The position numbers and the translations under genes are program-made. Below, piece after piece: positions 37,450 to 47,500 of a stretch of 64,000 nt of DNA; positions within the stretch are counted from its first letter, which is position 1; each line of letters opens with the position of its first letter. Source of the stretch: Xylanimonas cellulosilytica DSM 15894 (GTDB lineage Bacteria > Actinomycetota > Actinomycetes > Actinomycetales > Cellulomonadaceae); the NCBI RefSeq assembly GCF_000024965.1, contig NC_013530.1, positions 1,302,001 to 1,366,000 of the forward strand, read 5' to 3'. The notes beneath the pieces are model-generated. The model did not search any database, had not been told where the DNA came from, and saw only the letters and a program-made list of their open reading frames with translations.

Positions 37450-40227
37450 ATGCCGAGCCGGTCTTCCTCACCGCGTGCGACCCCGCGGTCCACGACATCA
37501 CGCGCGTCCGCGACGCGTACGACGACGACGCGGGCGACGACAACCCGGGTGCAGGGCACCGCGGTACGGTCGGGGACGGGCGGCGCCCGGCGGACTGCCG
37601 GCAAGCCGGCGGCCGCGAAGACCACGGGCGCCCGGCCGGCGCCGCGCAACGCCCCGAAACGACCCCCCTGGCCCGTCCGGGCCGTGCGCGCCCTGTGGCT
37701 GGGCATCGCGCACGGCGTCGGGGCAGTCGTCCGCACGATCTTCCGAGGAGCGAGAGACCTGGAACCCGAGCACCGCCGCGACGGCGTCGCGTTCTTCCTC
37801 GTCGCGCTGGCCATCGTGGTCGCCGCGCGCGAGTGGTGGCACATCCCTGGCGTCTTCGGCGACGCCGTGCACGCCGTCGTCGCGGGCACGTTCGGCACTG
37901 CCGGCGTCGCGGTGCCGGTGCTGCTGCTGTGGCTGGGCGTGCGCGTCATGCGGCACCCGGAACGGCCCGAGTCCAACTCGCGCGTCGGGATCGGTGTGAC
38001 GCTGCTGGTGGTCGCCGTCTGCGCGCTGATCGCCATCTCGGCCGGCACGCCGAGCCCGGGCGACAGCTTCGCGGACGTCCAGGCTGCGGGTGGGATCGTC
38101 GGCTACCTCACCGCGAACCCCGTGGTCGCGGGCCTGACGGCCTATGCGGCCGTGCCGATCTTCCTGCTGCTCGCGTTCTTCGCGCTGCTGGTCATCACCG
38201 CCACCCCGGTGCACAAGATCCCCGAGCGCCTGCGCGGCGTGTACGACCGGCTCACGGGCAACCACGACACCGGCGCCGACGACGGCGGCCTCCAGCTCGC
38301 CGACGGCGTCTCGGCGCACGACGGCGACGAGGAGAAGCCGAAGCGCCGCCGCAAGACGCGGGCCGAGCGGGCGGCGGAGAAGCGTGCCCTCGACGTCCCC
38401 GACGGCGGGTTCGCGGGGGACGAGGCGTTCGAGAAGGCCGCCCTGGTGGAGAACGGGTCCGCCGGGCCGCAGGGCCGGGGCAAGGCCAAGACCAGGCCGG
38501 CCACCGAGATCCTCACCAGCGTCGCGGGCGCGGCGGAGACCGTGGCCGTGGCCGCGCCGGAGCCATCCGTGCCGTCGCCCCCGCCCGCCCCGATCGGCCG
38601 CCCCGTCCAGCCGATGCTCGAGGGGGACACGGTCTACGTGCTGCCCGACGAGGAAGGGCTGGTCAAGGGCGCGCCGCACAAGACGCGCTCGGCCGCCAAC
38701 GACCGTGTCGTCGAGGCGCTGACCCACGTGTTCGAGCAGTTCGAGGTGGACGCGCAGGTCACGGGCTTCACGCGCGGCCCGACCGTCACGCGGTACGAGG
38801 TCGAGGTCGGCAACAAGGTCAAGATCGAGCGCATCACGTCGCTGTCCAACAACATCGCCTACGCCGTCGCCTCCGCGGACGTGCGCATCCTCGCGCCCAT
38901 CCCAGGCAAGTCCGCCATCGGCATCGAGATCCCCAACACCGACCGTGAGACGGTGGTGCTCGGCGACGTGCTGCGCTCGGGCGCCGCCCACCGCACCGAG
39001 CACCCGATGGTGGTGGGCATCGGCAAGGACGTCGAGGGTGGCTACGTCGTCGCCAACCTCGCGAAGATGCCGCACATCCTCGTCGCCGGTGCGACGGGCG
39101 CGGGCAAGTCGAGCTTCATCAACTCGATGATCGTGTCGATCATGATGCGCTCGACGCCCGAGCAGGTGCGCATGGTGCTCGTGGACCCCAAGCGGGTCGA
39201 GCTGACGATCTACGAGGGCATCCCGCACCTCATCACGCCCATCATCACCAGCCCCAAGAAGGCCGCCGAGGCCCTGGAGTGGGTGGTGCGGGAGATGGAT
39301 GCGCGGTACGACGACCTGGCCGCGTTCGGGTTCAAGCACATCGACGACTTCAACGCCGCCGTCCGCGCCGGCAAGGTCAAGCCGCTGCCGGGCTCCGAGC
39401 GCAAGATCGCCAGCTACCCGTACCTGCTCGTGGTGGTCGACGAGCTCGCCGACCTCATGATGGTCGCCCCGCGTGACGTCGAGGCGTCGATCCAGCGCAT
39501 CACCCAGCTCGCCCGTGCCGCGGGCATCCACCTGGTGCTCGCCACCCAGCGGCCGTCGGTCGACGTCGTCACCGGTCTCATCAAGGCCAACGTGCCGTCC
39601 CGGCTGGCGTTCGCGACGTCGTCCCTCGCCGACTCGCGCGTCGTGCTCGACCAGCCGGGCGCCGAGAAGCTCGTCGGCCAGGGTGACGCCCTGTTCCTGC
39701 CCATGGGGGCGGCCAAGCCGATGCGCGTGCAGGGCGCGTGGGTCACCGAGACCGAGATCCACACGGTCGTCGAGCACGTCAAGGCGCAGCTCAAGCCCGT
39801 GTACCGGCAGGACGTCACCGCGCCGTCGTCGGCGAAGAAGCAGATCGACGACGACATCGGCGACGACCTGGACGTGCTGCTGCAGGCCGCGGAGCTGGTG
39901 GTCACCACGCAGTTCGGCTCGACGTCGATGCTGCAGCGCAAGCTGCGGGTCGGCTTCGCCAAGGCGGGGCGCCTCATGGACCTGCTGGAGTCGCGCGAGA
40001 TCGTCGGCCCGTCCGAAGGCTCGAAGGCGCGCGAGGTGCTGGTGCAGCCGGACGACCTGCCGGCCGCGCTCGCGCTGATCCGCGGTGAGCCCACACAGCT
40101 CTTCGACCAGGCCGAGCCCGTCGGCGGGGCGGACCCGTACGCCGACGGCGTGGACGGCCACCGTCCCCCGGCCGCGACGGACTACCACGACGACGCCGAC
40201 ACCGACCCGGAGACGGGCTGGCGCTGA
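37450..40227 (+). CDS. ftsK: FtsK/SpoIIIE DNA translocase
   Basis: 925 aa. A basic Thr/Arg-rich cytosolic N-terminus is followed by four membrane helices (about 110-275) that anchor it at the septum. A charged linker leads to the motor with Walker A GATGAGKS (547-554) and Walker B VVVDELADLM (Asp664-Glu665), then the gamma winged-helix domain (from about 840) that reads KOPS-type DNA motifs. It pumps chromosome ends across the division septum and coordinates dimer resolution. ATG 37450 follows a -10-like TACCGT (37435-37440). Order ftsK-pgsA-cinA-clgR matches mycobacteria, with a CapA-like gene inserted. Confidence 0.96.
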   Translation: MPSRSSSPRATPRSTTSRASATRTTTTRATTTRVQGTAVRSGTGGARRTAGKPAAAKTTGARPAPRNAPKRPPWPVRAVRALWLGIAHGVGAVVRTIFRGARDLEPEHRRDGVAFFLVALAIVVAAREWWHIPGVFGDAVHAVVAGTFGTAGVAVPVLLLWLGVRVMRHPERPESNSRVGIGVTLLVVAVCALIAISAGTPSPGDSFADVQAAGGIVGYLTANPVVAGLTAYAAVPIFLLLAFFALLVITATPVHKIPERLRGVYDRLTGNHDTGADDGGLQLADGVSAHDGDEEKPKRRRKTRAERAAEKRALDVPDGGFAGDEAFEKAALVENGSAGPQGRGKAKTRPATEILTSVAGAAETVAVAAPEPSVPSPPPAPIGRPVQPMLEGDTVYVLPDEEGLVKGAPHKTRSAANDRVVEALTHVFEQFEVDAQVTGFTRGPTVTRYEVEVGNKVKIERITSLSNNIAYAVASADVRILAPIPGKSAIGIEIPNTDRETVVLGDVLRSGAAHRTEHPMVVGIGKDVEGGYVVANLAKMPHILVAGATGAGKSSFINSMIVSIMMRSTPEQVRMVLVDPKRVELTIYEGIPHLITPIITSPKKAAEALEWVVREMDARYDDLAAFGFKHIDDFNAAVRAGKVKPLPGSERKIASYPYLLVVVDELADLMMVAPRDVEASIQRITQLARAAGIHLVLATQRPSVDVVTGLIKANVPSRLAFATSSLADSRVVLDQPGAEKLVGQGDALFLPMGAAKPMRVQGAWVTETEIHTVVEHVKAQLKPVYRQDVTAPSSAKKQIDDDIGDDLDVLLQAAELVVTTQFGSTSMLQRKLRVGFAKAGRLMDLLESREIVGPSEGSKAREVLVQPDDLPAALALIRGEPTQLFDQAEPVGGADPYADGVDGHRPPAATDYHDDADTDPETGWR

Positions 40228-40346
40228 GCGGCCGGGCCGCGGCCCGTGCTGCGGCCCGTGCTGCGGCCTGCGGCCGAGCGTCGCGCAACGTCGGTGAACG
40301 GAGCCGGGAGGCCGACCGGGCGGGACGCTCGGCCGGGCGCGGCCGG

Positions 40347-41714
40347 CTAGCCGACGGGGCGGGGCACGACGACGGGGGCCGGTCCCGTGGGGGTCGGCGG
40401 CGTCGTGCGCTCGGGTGCTGCGGTGCCGACGACGTCGACGACGCGCTGCGCGCGGGCGGCGAGCTCCTCGGCGGACAGCGACCCGCCCGCGGGGTCCGCG
40501 ATCGCGTCGGGCAGCGCCCGCACGCGGTGCCCGGCCGAGCGGTCGACGGTCAGGCCGGTCCACTCGACGCCGGTGACCCGGGCGGGGGCGTCCGGCTCGG
40601 CCGTGATGGTCGCGGTGAGCAGCAGCCCGTTCGACGTCGCGGCGGCGCAGCAGTCGGCGCTCTGGTTCGACACCATGTTCCCCAGCCCGTAGGCCACCCA
40701 CATGCCGACGCCGTCGGGCCCGCCCGCCAGGTGCGCGACCGGTTGGGGTACGTGCGCGTGGTGCCCGAGCACCAGGTCGACGACGCCGGAGTCGGCGAGG
40801 GCCTGCGTGACCGCCACCTGGTTCTCGGTGGGGTCGGCGCGGTACTCGGTGCCGTCGTGCAGGCTGACGACGACGAGGTCGGCGCCGACGGCCCGTGCGG
40901 CGGCCGCACGGGCGATCGTGCGCTCGACGTCGAGAAGGTCGACGGCCCACGGCTTGTCTTCCGGGAGGGTGAACCCGTTGAGCCCGTAGGTGATCGAGAG
41001 CTGCGCGACGGTGATCGTCCGGCCCTCGCGCTCGAGCGTGTAGAGCTGTGGGGCGTCGGACTCCTCCTGGCTGCGGGCCGTGCCCACGTGCCCGAGCCCG
41101 ACGGCGTCGAAGGCTTCCAGCGTGGCCTCGATCCCCGTGAACTTGCGGTCGATCGAGTGGTTCGACGCCGTCGAGCAGCCGTCCCAGCCCTGCTCCTGGA
41201 GGTCGGTGACGATCTGGGCGGGCACCCCGAACACGGGGTAGGTGGTGACCTCCTGGCCCGGCGGCACCACCGGCGTCTCGAAGTGGCACAGCGCGAGGTC
41301 GGCGCCCTGCACCCAGGCGTCGAGCCCGGACAGGACGGCGGAGTAGTCGAGGACGCCGTCCTGCGTGGCCGAGCGTGTCACCGCGTTGTGCAGCAGCACG
41401 TCGCCCGCGGCGACGAGGGTGAACACGGCGGGCTCCGGCGGCGGGGGCGGGGGCGTCGGAGAGACGGACGGCGCGGCGGTGCTTCCCTGCGCCGGCTCCC
41501 CGACGACGGCGGAGCTGCGGTCGGCGGCGTCGTCGTCGGCGCGACCCGACAGCGCGAGCGCGGTGGCCCCGCCGGCGAGCACCGCGGCGACGACGCCGGT
41601 GGCGACGAGCGGGAGCACCGGGCGACGGCGTGGGGCGGGGTGCGAGCGGTGTCGCTCCTCGGCCGGTCCGCTCGGCGGGGAGGACGGGGTGCTCACAGGG
41701 AAACGGTAGGCCAT
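40347..41714 (-). CDS. CapA-family metallophosphoesterase-like protein, membrane-anchored
   Basis: 455 aa. One hydrophobic segment near residues 32-52 (VLPLVATGVVAAVLAGGATAL) acts as a signal anchor, followed by a Pro/Ser linker (SVSPTPPPPPPEPA). The catalytic-like domain begins AAGDVLLHNAV and contains SNHSIDRK, VSLHDGTEY and GHHAHVPQP, the calcineurin-like/CapA (PGA_cap) signature. CapA homologues take part in poly-gamma-glutamate capsule synthesis, but no capB/capC is nearby, so the role is open. The ATG at 41714 is provisional; GTG 41696 is also in frame. It lies convergent with ftsK. Confidence 0.85.
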   Translation of the reverse strand: MAYRFPVSTPSSPPSGPAEERHRSHPAPRRRPVLPLVATGVVAAVLAGGATALALSGRADDDAADRSSAVVGEPAQGSTAAPSVSPTPPPPPPEPAVFTLVAAGDVLLHNAVTRSATQDGVLDYSAVLSGLDAWVQGADLALCHFETPVVPPGQEVTTYPVFGVPAQIVTDLQEQGWDGCSTASNHSIDRKFTGIEATLEAFDAVGLGHVGTARSQEESDAPQLYTLEREGRTITVAQLSITYGLNGFTLPEDKPWAVDLLDVERTIARAAAARAVGADLVVVSLHDGTEYRADPTENQVAVTQALADSGVVDLVLGHHAHVPQPVAHLAGGPDGVGMWVAYGLGNMVSNQSADCCAAATSNGLLLTATITAEPDAPARVTGVEWTGLTVDRSAGHRVRALPDAIADPAGGSLSAEELAARAQRVVDVVGTAAPERTTPPTPTGPAPVVVPRPVG

Positions 41715-41776
41715 CGCTCGGCGCTGCTGGCACGGCCTGAGCGTGCCGCACGGGCGGGGGCCGCTCGTGCAGCAAC

Positions 41777-41782
41777 TACGCT
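41777..41782 (+). promoter_or_regulatory. candidate -10 box of pgsA
   Basis: TACGCT ends 6 nt before the GTG start at 41789, the recurring leaderless spacing in this window. Confidence 0.4.
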
Positions 41783-41788
41783 GGGCGG

Positions 41789-42379
41789 GTGGTCGACGCA
41801 GCCCCCTCCCCATGGAACGCCGCCAACCTGGTGACGATGGCACGCATCGTGCTCGTGCCGTTCTTCGCGTGGGCGCTGCTCGCCGAGGGCGGGCACACGG
41901 TCACGTGGCGCCTCGTGGCGGCCGGGATCTTCGTCGTCGCGGCGCTCAGCGACCGGGTGGACGGCCACCTGGCCCGCTCCCGCAACCTGGTCACGGACCT
42001 GGGCAAGCTCCTCGACCCCATCGCCGACAAGGCCCTCGTGGGCACGGCCCTCGTGCTGCTGTGGGTGCCGCTGGGCGTGCTGCCGTGGTGGGTCCCCGTC
42101 GTCGTCCTGGTGCGTGAGCTCGGCATCACCGCGATGCGGATGGTCCTCAAGCGGTACGTGGTGCTGCCGGCGTCGAAGGGCGGCAAGCTCAAGACGGCGC
42201 TCCAGGTCACGGCGATCGCGCTGTTCGTGCTGCCGCTCGACCACCTGCCGGGCTTCGTGGGCGTCGTCGCGTGGGTGGTGCTGGGTGCCGCGATCGCGGT
42301 GACCGTCGTCACCGGCGTGGACTACGCGATCAAAGGCTGGCAGATCTACCGCGACGCGCACCGCACCCCGACGCCGTGA
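41789..42379 (+). CDS. pgsA: CDP-diacylglycerol-glycerol-3-phosphate 3-phosphatidyltransferase
   Basis: 196 aa integral membrane enzyme of phosphatidylglycerol synthesis. The CDP-alcohol phosphatidyltransferase motif is SDRVDGHLAR followed by GKLLDPIADK (D..DG..AR...G...D...D), within about six membrane helices. GTG 41789 is 6 nt after a -10-like TACGCT. It overlaps cinA by 4 nt, so both proteins share translation. The same gene pair sits next to clgR in mycobacteria. Confidence 0.93.
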   Translation: MVDAAPSPWNAANLVTMARIVLVPFFAWALLAEGGHTVTWRLVAAGIFVVAALSDRVDGHLARSRNLVTDLGKLLDPIADKALVGTALVLLWVPLGVLPWWVPVVVLVRELGITAMRMVLKRYVVLPASKGGKLKTALQVTAIALFVLPLDHLPGFVGVVAWVVLGAAIAVTVVTGVDYAIKGWQIYRDAHRTPTP

Positions 42380-42861
42380 CCGCGGCTCCGGGCAGCCCGG
42401 CCCCCGCGGACGTGCTGGCTGCGGCCGCCGCCCGGGGCTGGTCGCTGGCGGTCGCGGAGTCGCTCACGGGCGGGCTCGTGGTCGCCGCGCTCGTCGCCGT
42501 CCCCGGTGCCTCCGCGGTGCTGCGCGGCGGCGTCGTCGCGTATGCGACGGACCTCAAGGCGTCCCTCCTCGGCGTCGACCCGGGCCTGCTCGCCGAACAT
42601 GGTGCGGTTCACCCCGGTGTCGCCGCCGCGATGGCGGCGGGTGTTCGCCGGGCGGCAGGTGCGGACGTGGGGCTCGCGACCACCGGCGTGGCGGGGCCCG
42701 ACCCGCAGGACGGCGTGGAGCCGGGGCGGGTCTACGTCGCCGTGGCGACCCCGGACGGTGACGTGGTGCGCCGGCTCGACCTGCCGGGGGACCGGGCGGC
42801 CGTGCGGGCCGCCGCCGTCGACGGTGTGCTGGCGCTCGCGCTGGACGTCATCCCCGGGTGA
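42376..42861 (+). CDS. cinA: nicotinamide-nucleotide amidohydrolase (CinA C-terminal domain)
   Basis: 161 aa, the stand-alone CinA/PncC amidohydrolase domain that recycles NMN to nicotinic acid mononucleotide. It contains the family's [38 protein letters not shown], and [16 protein letters not shown] motifs. The N-terminal COG1058 domain found in full CinA proteins is absent. The GTG start overlaps the pgsA stop. Confidence 0.93.
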   Translation: MTAAPGSPAPADVLAAAAARGWSLAVAESLTGGLVVAALVAVPGASAVLRGGVVAYATDLKASLLGVDPGLLAEHGAVHPGVAAAMAAGVRRAAGADVGLATTGVAGPDPQDGVEPGRVYVAVATPDGDVVRRLDLPGDRAAVRAAAVDGVLALALDVIPG

Positions 42862-43124
42862 TCCCGGGTCACGATTCGGGATCAGGGTTGGCGTGCGCTG
42901 CCCGCTCATGGGAGGTTCGGTGCATGGTCACCTGTGACGGGCGTCACCTCGCCGACTCCCCGGGGAACAAGGGCCCCGGGGGTGACGTTGGAGAGGGCGT
43001 GATCACCACCAGACCCACAGGGCGACCGGCGATGCGCCAGTCCCGGCCCGACTCCGGGCGGGCAGTGTACGGTAGGGCGACTTCCGGTCACGCCGATCGG
43101 ACGGGCAACGAGAGGGGGCGCGAG
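42862..43124. other. 263-bp clgR upstream region
   Basis: No gene seen. A CRP-like site lies at 42933-42948, and a -10-like TACGGT with a long 5' leader precedes the clgR ribosome-binding site (GAGAGGGGG). The -10 to ATG distance is about 55 nt, unlike the leaderless genes nearby. Confidence 0.45.
42933..42948. promoter_or_regulatory. CRP/FNR-type operator-like site
   Basis: TGTGA-CGGGCG-TCACC matches the TGTGA-N6-TCACA consensus with one mismatch. It is placed about 190 bp before clgR, so it could be an upstream activator or repressor site for CRP/GlxR-type regulators. Single sites this close to consensus also occur by chance in GC-rich DNA. Confidence 0.35.
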
Positions 43125-43469
43125 ATGGTCGTTCTTCGACGTGAGATCGGCGACGTGCTGCGCGACGCGCGGCAGCGTCAGGGCCGCACCCTTCGTGAGG
43201 TGTCGTCCGCCGCGCGCGTCTCGCTCGGCTACCTGAGCGAGGTCGAACGCGGTCAGAAGGAAGCGTCGTCGGAGCTCCTCGCCTCGATCTGCGAGGCGCT
43301 GGACCTGCCGATGTCGCTCGTGCTGCGTGAGGTCTCGGACCGCATCGCGATCGCCGAGGGTCTCGCGATCCCCGACACCATCCCCGCCGACTTCGTGGCC
43401 GGCCTGCTGGCCCGCGGCGGCGAGTGGCGCAGCGGCATCGAGCGCGCAGAGCTCACCCCGGTCGGTTGA
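43125..43469 (+). CDS. clgR: XRE-family transcriptional regulator ClgR
   Basis: 114 aa regulator with an N-terminal HTH ([20 protein letters not shown], then [20 protein letters not shown]). ClgR activates clp protease and other stress genes in Streptomyces, Corynebacterium and mycobacteria and is itself a Clp substrate. The C-terminus here ends RAELTPVG rather than the classical degradable Ala-Ala. The ATG has GAGAGGGGGCG upstream. It follows pgsA-cinA as in Rv2746c-Rv2745c. Confidence 0.92.
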   Translation: MVVLRREIGDVLRDARQRQGRTLREVSSAARVSLGYLSEVERGQKEASSELLASICEALDLPMSLVLREVSDRIAIAEGLAIPDTIPADFVAGLLARGGEWRSGIERAELTPVG

Positions 43470-43516
43470 ACCGACGCACAGGCACAGTCGGCCAGGCCGA
43501 CGTACCAGCACAGCCA

Positions 43517-43551
43517 GGACGGGCGTCCCACCTCGGGTGGGGCGCCCGTCC
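43517..43551. terminator. bidirectional terminator between clgR and nei
   Basis: A near-perfect 16-bp stem with a 3-nt loop (43517-43532 with 43536-43551, one G-T wobble), built from GGACGGGCG/CGCCCGTCC and CCCACC/GGTGGG. It lies between the convergent clgR and nei genes, with no U-run. Confidence 0.75.
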
Positions 43552-43587
43552 TGCTGCCCGTGCCGACTCTGCTGCCCGTGTCGATGC

Positions 43588-44424
43588 CTACGTCCGCTGG
43601 CAGACCGGGCACCAGTACACGACCCGCTCCAGCGCTCCCTGGTCGGGCCTCACGTCCGGTCCTGCGGTCGAGCCGAGCGCGATCGGGGTGCCGCAGCGGA
43701 CGCACGGCCGATGGTGCCGCCCGTGCACGCGCCGCTCGACCGCACCGAGTCCCTGACGGCGCCCGACGGCGACCGACCCGCGGACCAGGCGCGCTGCCGT
43801 GAGCAGCAGCGCTCGCACCCGCCCGGTGGGCAGCTCGCCGACGGCCGTCCACGGCCACAACCGTTCGGCGAACAGCGACTCGGCCGTCCAGATCGTGCCC
43901 AGCCCGGCGACGGTCCGCTGGTCCAGGAGTGCGACGCAGACGGGACGCGCGGGGTCGACCGCCAGGCGGCGGGTGCCCTCGGCGGCGCCGTCGTCGAACC
44001 GGCCGTCGGTCGCGGGTGCGCCGACGAAGTCCGGGGCGAGCACGTCGGGGCCCAGGTGCCCGATCAGCATGCCCTCGTCGCGGGTGCGGACCAGGTCCAT
44101 CATTCCGAGGTGCCACCCCAGGCAGGTCCACGTCTCGGTCGCGAGCACCGCGCGGACTGCCGGTGAGCGGCCCGCCGCGTCGCGGGCGCCCGTGCGCCGC
44201 ACCTGCCACGACCCGTCCATCCGCAGGTGGGTGTGCAACGTGCGGCCGTCGTCGAACCGCAGCAGGGTGTGCTTGCCGTACGCCACCGACTCCCGCAGGG
44301 TCCGCCCGCACAGGTCGGCGCCGGCGATGCCGGGCCAGCGCAGCTCCGCACGGACCAGCGGCGCGCCGCCCAGCGCGGCACCGAGGCGCTCGGCGGTCAG
44401 CTTCAGGACGTCACCCTCGGGCAT
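43588..44424 (-). CDS. nei: endonuclease VIII-like DNA glycosylase (Nei family)
   Basis: 278 aa Fpg/Nei-fold glycosylase starting MPEGDVLKLTAERL, the Nei-type N-terminus with catalytic Pro2 and Glu3; Lys is conserved in YGKHTLLRF. The C-terminal zinc finger uses CVRCG and CPVCQ. It removes oxidised pyrimidines and cleaves abasic sites. The ATG 44424 is set by the catalytic Pro; an in-frame GTG at 44430 would move it, so it is rejected. An SD GAGGAGG precedes it. It is adjacent to lhr, as in M. tuberculosis Rv3297-Rv3296. Confidence 0.93.
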   Translation of the reverse strand: MPEGDVLKLTAERLGAALGGAPLVRAELRWPGIAGADLCGRTLRESVAYGKHTLLRFDDGRTLHTHLRMDGSWQVRRTGARDAAGRSPAVRAVLATETWTCLGWHLGMMDLVRTRDEGMLIGHLGPDVLAPDFVGAPATDGRFDDGAAEGTRRLAVDPARPVCVALLDQRTVAGLGTIWTAESLFAERLWPWTAVGELPTGRVRALLLTAARLVRGSVAVGRRQGLGAVERRVHGRHHRPCVRCGTPIALGSTAGPDVRPDQGALERVVYWCPVCQRT

Positions 44425-44547
44425 GCGCACCTCCTCGCCGCCGCGGCGCCCTGCCTGTCGGTCCCCGTCACGTCGGGCTCCCGCCTGTCGGCCGCCGTCA
44501 CGCCGGTCCTCGCCCGGGCAGGCCCGCCGCCGTCGGCCCTCGTCACG

Positions 44548-47500
44548 TCAGCCGCCTGCCACGCGGAGCCCGCGCGGTGTCACCGCGAAACCCGCGTCGA
44601 GCAGCGCGGCCGCCGCGGGAGTGCGGTCCCGGGCGGCGGTGAGGGCCGGGACGCCGTCGACGCGTTGGATCAGCACCCGGCCGAGACGTCCGCTGCTGGC
44701 CGCTGCCGCGAGCTCGCGGGCGGCCGCACCCGTCCGCCGCGCCCCGCCGGGCCCGGGCGGGGCGAACGACAGGACGGTCCGCCCGCCGCGCTCGACGTAG
44801 AGGACGAGGTCACCGTCCACCAGGACGACGACGGCGCCCGCCTTGCGCCCCGGGCGGTGCACGGAGGAAGCCCCGCCGGTGCGCGGCCAGGCCAGCGCCG
44901 CCCCATACGGGTTGGCGGGATCGGTGGCGGCGAGCAGCAGGGCCTCCGGCGGGCGCGTGTCGCCCCCGGGCCGCGTCGAGCCACGTCCCGGGGCGCTCGC
45001 AGGACGTGCGACGTCGTCGTCGCTCTCGTGCGCGCGCGAGCGGTCCGCGGCGTCGGTGCGAAGCTGGTCGACCGCGCCGGGCAGGGCGAACTGGGACCCG
45101 CCGAGGCCCTCGACGAAGTAGCCGCGGCGCACCGCACCACGCTCCTCGAGCTCGCGCAGCACCCGGTACACGTCGCGGAACGCGCCCGCGGCACCCTCCG
45201 ACGGCGCCACCGCGCGCGTGAGCACCCCGTGCCGCTCCAGGAGCACCTGGGTCAGGGCGTGCGCGCGGATCGTCGGGTCGCGCTCGACGTCGGGCAGCGC
45301 CGACCAGCGCCCGCCGCCGGTCCGGACCACCGCGGCCGCCGACACCGGCGAACCTGATGACGCCGGGCGCCCGAGCCCGCCGAACCGGGTGCGGCTCACC
45401 GGCCGCGCCCGCGCGGGGGCGCGCGGCGCTCGGTGGGCCCCACCCGCCCCGGTGCCGACGGCCTCGCGCAGCGGCCCAAGGCCGTCGTTGGTGACCCGCC
45501 CGGCCCACACGAGGTCCCACAGCACGTCGACGGTCGCCGAGGCGGACGTCCCCGCGAGCTCGGCCAGGCGGGGCAGGAAGAACCCGCCCGAGCCGGTGAG
45601 GAGGTCGAGCACCGCGCGGTGCAGCGGGGTGTCCAGCGGGCCGCCGGGCTCGACCGGGTCCGGCGGGCGCAGGGTGAGCGCGGCACCGTCGGCCAGGTGG
45701 AGCGAGACCATGCCGTCGCCACCGCCCGAGCCGGGCAGGCGCGCGTGACCGCACCACAGCACCTCGCCGGCGGTGGTCAGCTCGTCCAGCAGCGCGGGGG
45801 AGTAGCCCGGCACCCGCGCCGGGAGCACGAGGGTCTCCAGGGCGCTGGCCGGTACCGCCGCCCCCGCGAGCTGCTCGACCGCCCGGAGCACCCCGTCCAC
45901 GCCGCGCGGGGCGGCGGGCGAGCCGACCTGCTGCCAGCGCGGCAGGAACACGCCCAGGGCCTGCGGTTCGACCGGCTCGACCTCGGCGCGCAGCGCGGCG
46001 AGCGAGCGCCGCCGCAGCGTGCGCAGCACCTCCGGGTCGCACCACTCGTCGCCCGTCCCGCCCAGCGACGAGGGCCGCAACGCCCCGCGGACGACGGTGC
46101 CGGCGGCCTGCAGCCGGGCCAGGGCGTGCAGCACGACGGCGACGCCCAGCCCGTAGCGCGCCGCGACGTCGGCGGCGGCCACCGGCCCGTGCGTGCGCAC
46201 GTGGCGACGCACCAGGTCGCCCAGGGCGTCGGGCACCAGCTCGGTGAGCGTCTCGGGCACCCCGACGGGCAGCGCGACCCCCAGCGCGTCCCGCAGCCGC
46301 CCGGCGTCCTCGACCACCGCCCACTGTTCCGCCCCCGCGAACCGCACCCGGATCAGGCGACGCGCGCGTTCGAGCTCGGCGAGCCAGTCGGGCACCTGTC
46401 CGCGCGCCTCCTCGCGTGTGCGCGCCTCGAGCGCCGCGAGCGGGTGCGGGCCCGTGCGGCGCAGCACGTCCCACAGCCCTTCGGCGTCCTTGGCCTGCCG
46501 GTCGGGGGCGAGCGCCTGCAGCTCGGACTCCGTGCGCTCGACGGCGGCCGGGTCGAGCAGGTCGGCGATCGCCGTCGCGCCCTGGTCGCCCAGCAGCTCG
46601 GCCAGCAGGTCCGGGTCCAGCGAGAGGGCGGCCGCGCGTCGCTCGGCCAGCGGCGCATCGCCGTCGTACAGGAACTGGGCGGTGTAGCCGAAGAGCAGCG
46701 ACTGCGCGAACGGCGAGGGCGTCTGCGTGGCGACCTCGACGATCCGGACGCGGCCCGCGCCGAGGTCGCCCATGAGCGCGGCGAGCGCGGCGACGTCGAA
46801 GTCGTCCTGGAGGCACTCGCGCGCGGCCTCGAGCGTCATCGGGAAGTCGGGGAACTGCGCCGCGACCTGGAGGAGCTGGGCCGCGCGTTGGCGCTGCTGC
46901 CAGAGCGGCTGGCGGCGGTCGGGGCGGCGCCGGGGCAGGAGCAGGGCGCGGGCCGACGCCTCCCGGAAGCGGGCCGCGAACAGCACCGACGATCCGAGCT
47001 CGTCACGCACCGCGCCGACCACGTCGTCCGGGTCGACGAGCAGGTCCTCGGCGGTCACGATGGGGGCGTCGCTCCCGGCACCGCCCGGGCCGCCGTCGGC
47101 CCACGTCGGTGCCGCGCCCAGGTCGTCCCAGCCCGCCCCCGAGTCGGGCAGCCGCAGCACGATGCCGTCGTCGGAGTGCATGACCGCGACGTCGAGCCCG
47201 TACCGCGCGCGGAGCCGACCGGCGAGGACGAGCGACCAGGGGGCGTGCACGCGCGCCCCGAAGGGGGAGTGGACCACCACGCGCCAGTCGCCGAGCTCGT
47301 CGCGGAAGCGCTCGACGACGATGGTGCGGTCGTCGGGGAGGCGTCCCGTCGCGGTGCGCTGCTCGGTCAGGTACGCGGCGAGGTTGTCGGCCGCCCAGGC
47401 GTCGAGTCCTGCCTCGCGCAGGCGCGCCCGGCCGGCGTCGGCGCCGTCGGGCCCGGCAGCGAGCTCGGTGTCGATCGTGCGGACGAACGCGCCCATCGCC

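Noticed and set aside
37498-41775. Long minus-strand open frame across ftsK
   Set aside because: Antisense to ftsK, low-complexity composition, no recognisable domain.
42862-43124. Possible tRNA or small gene before clgR
   Set aside because: No cloverleaf arms or CCA-type end are visible, and no frame has a start, ribosome site and plausible composition.
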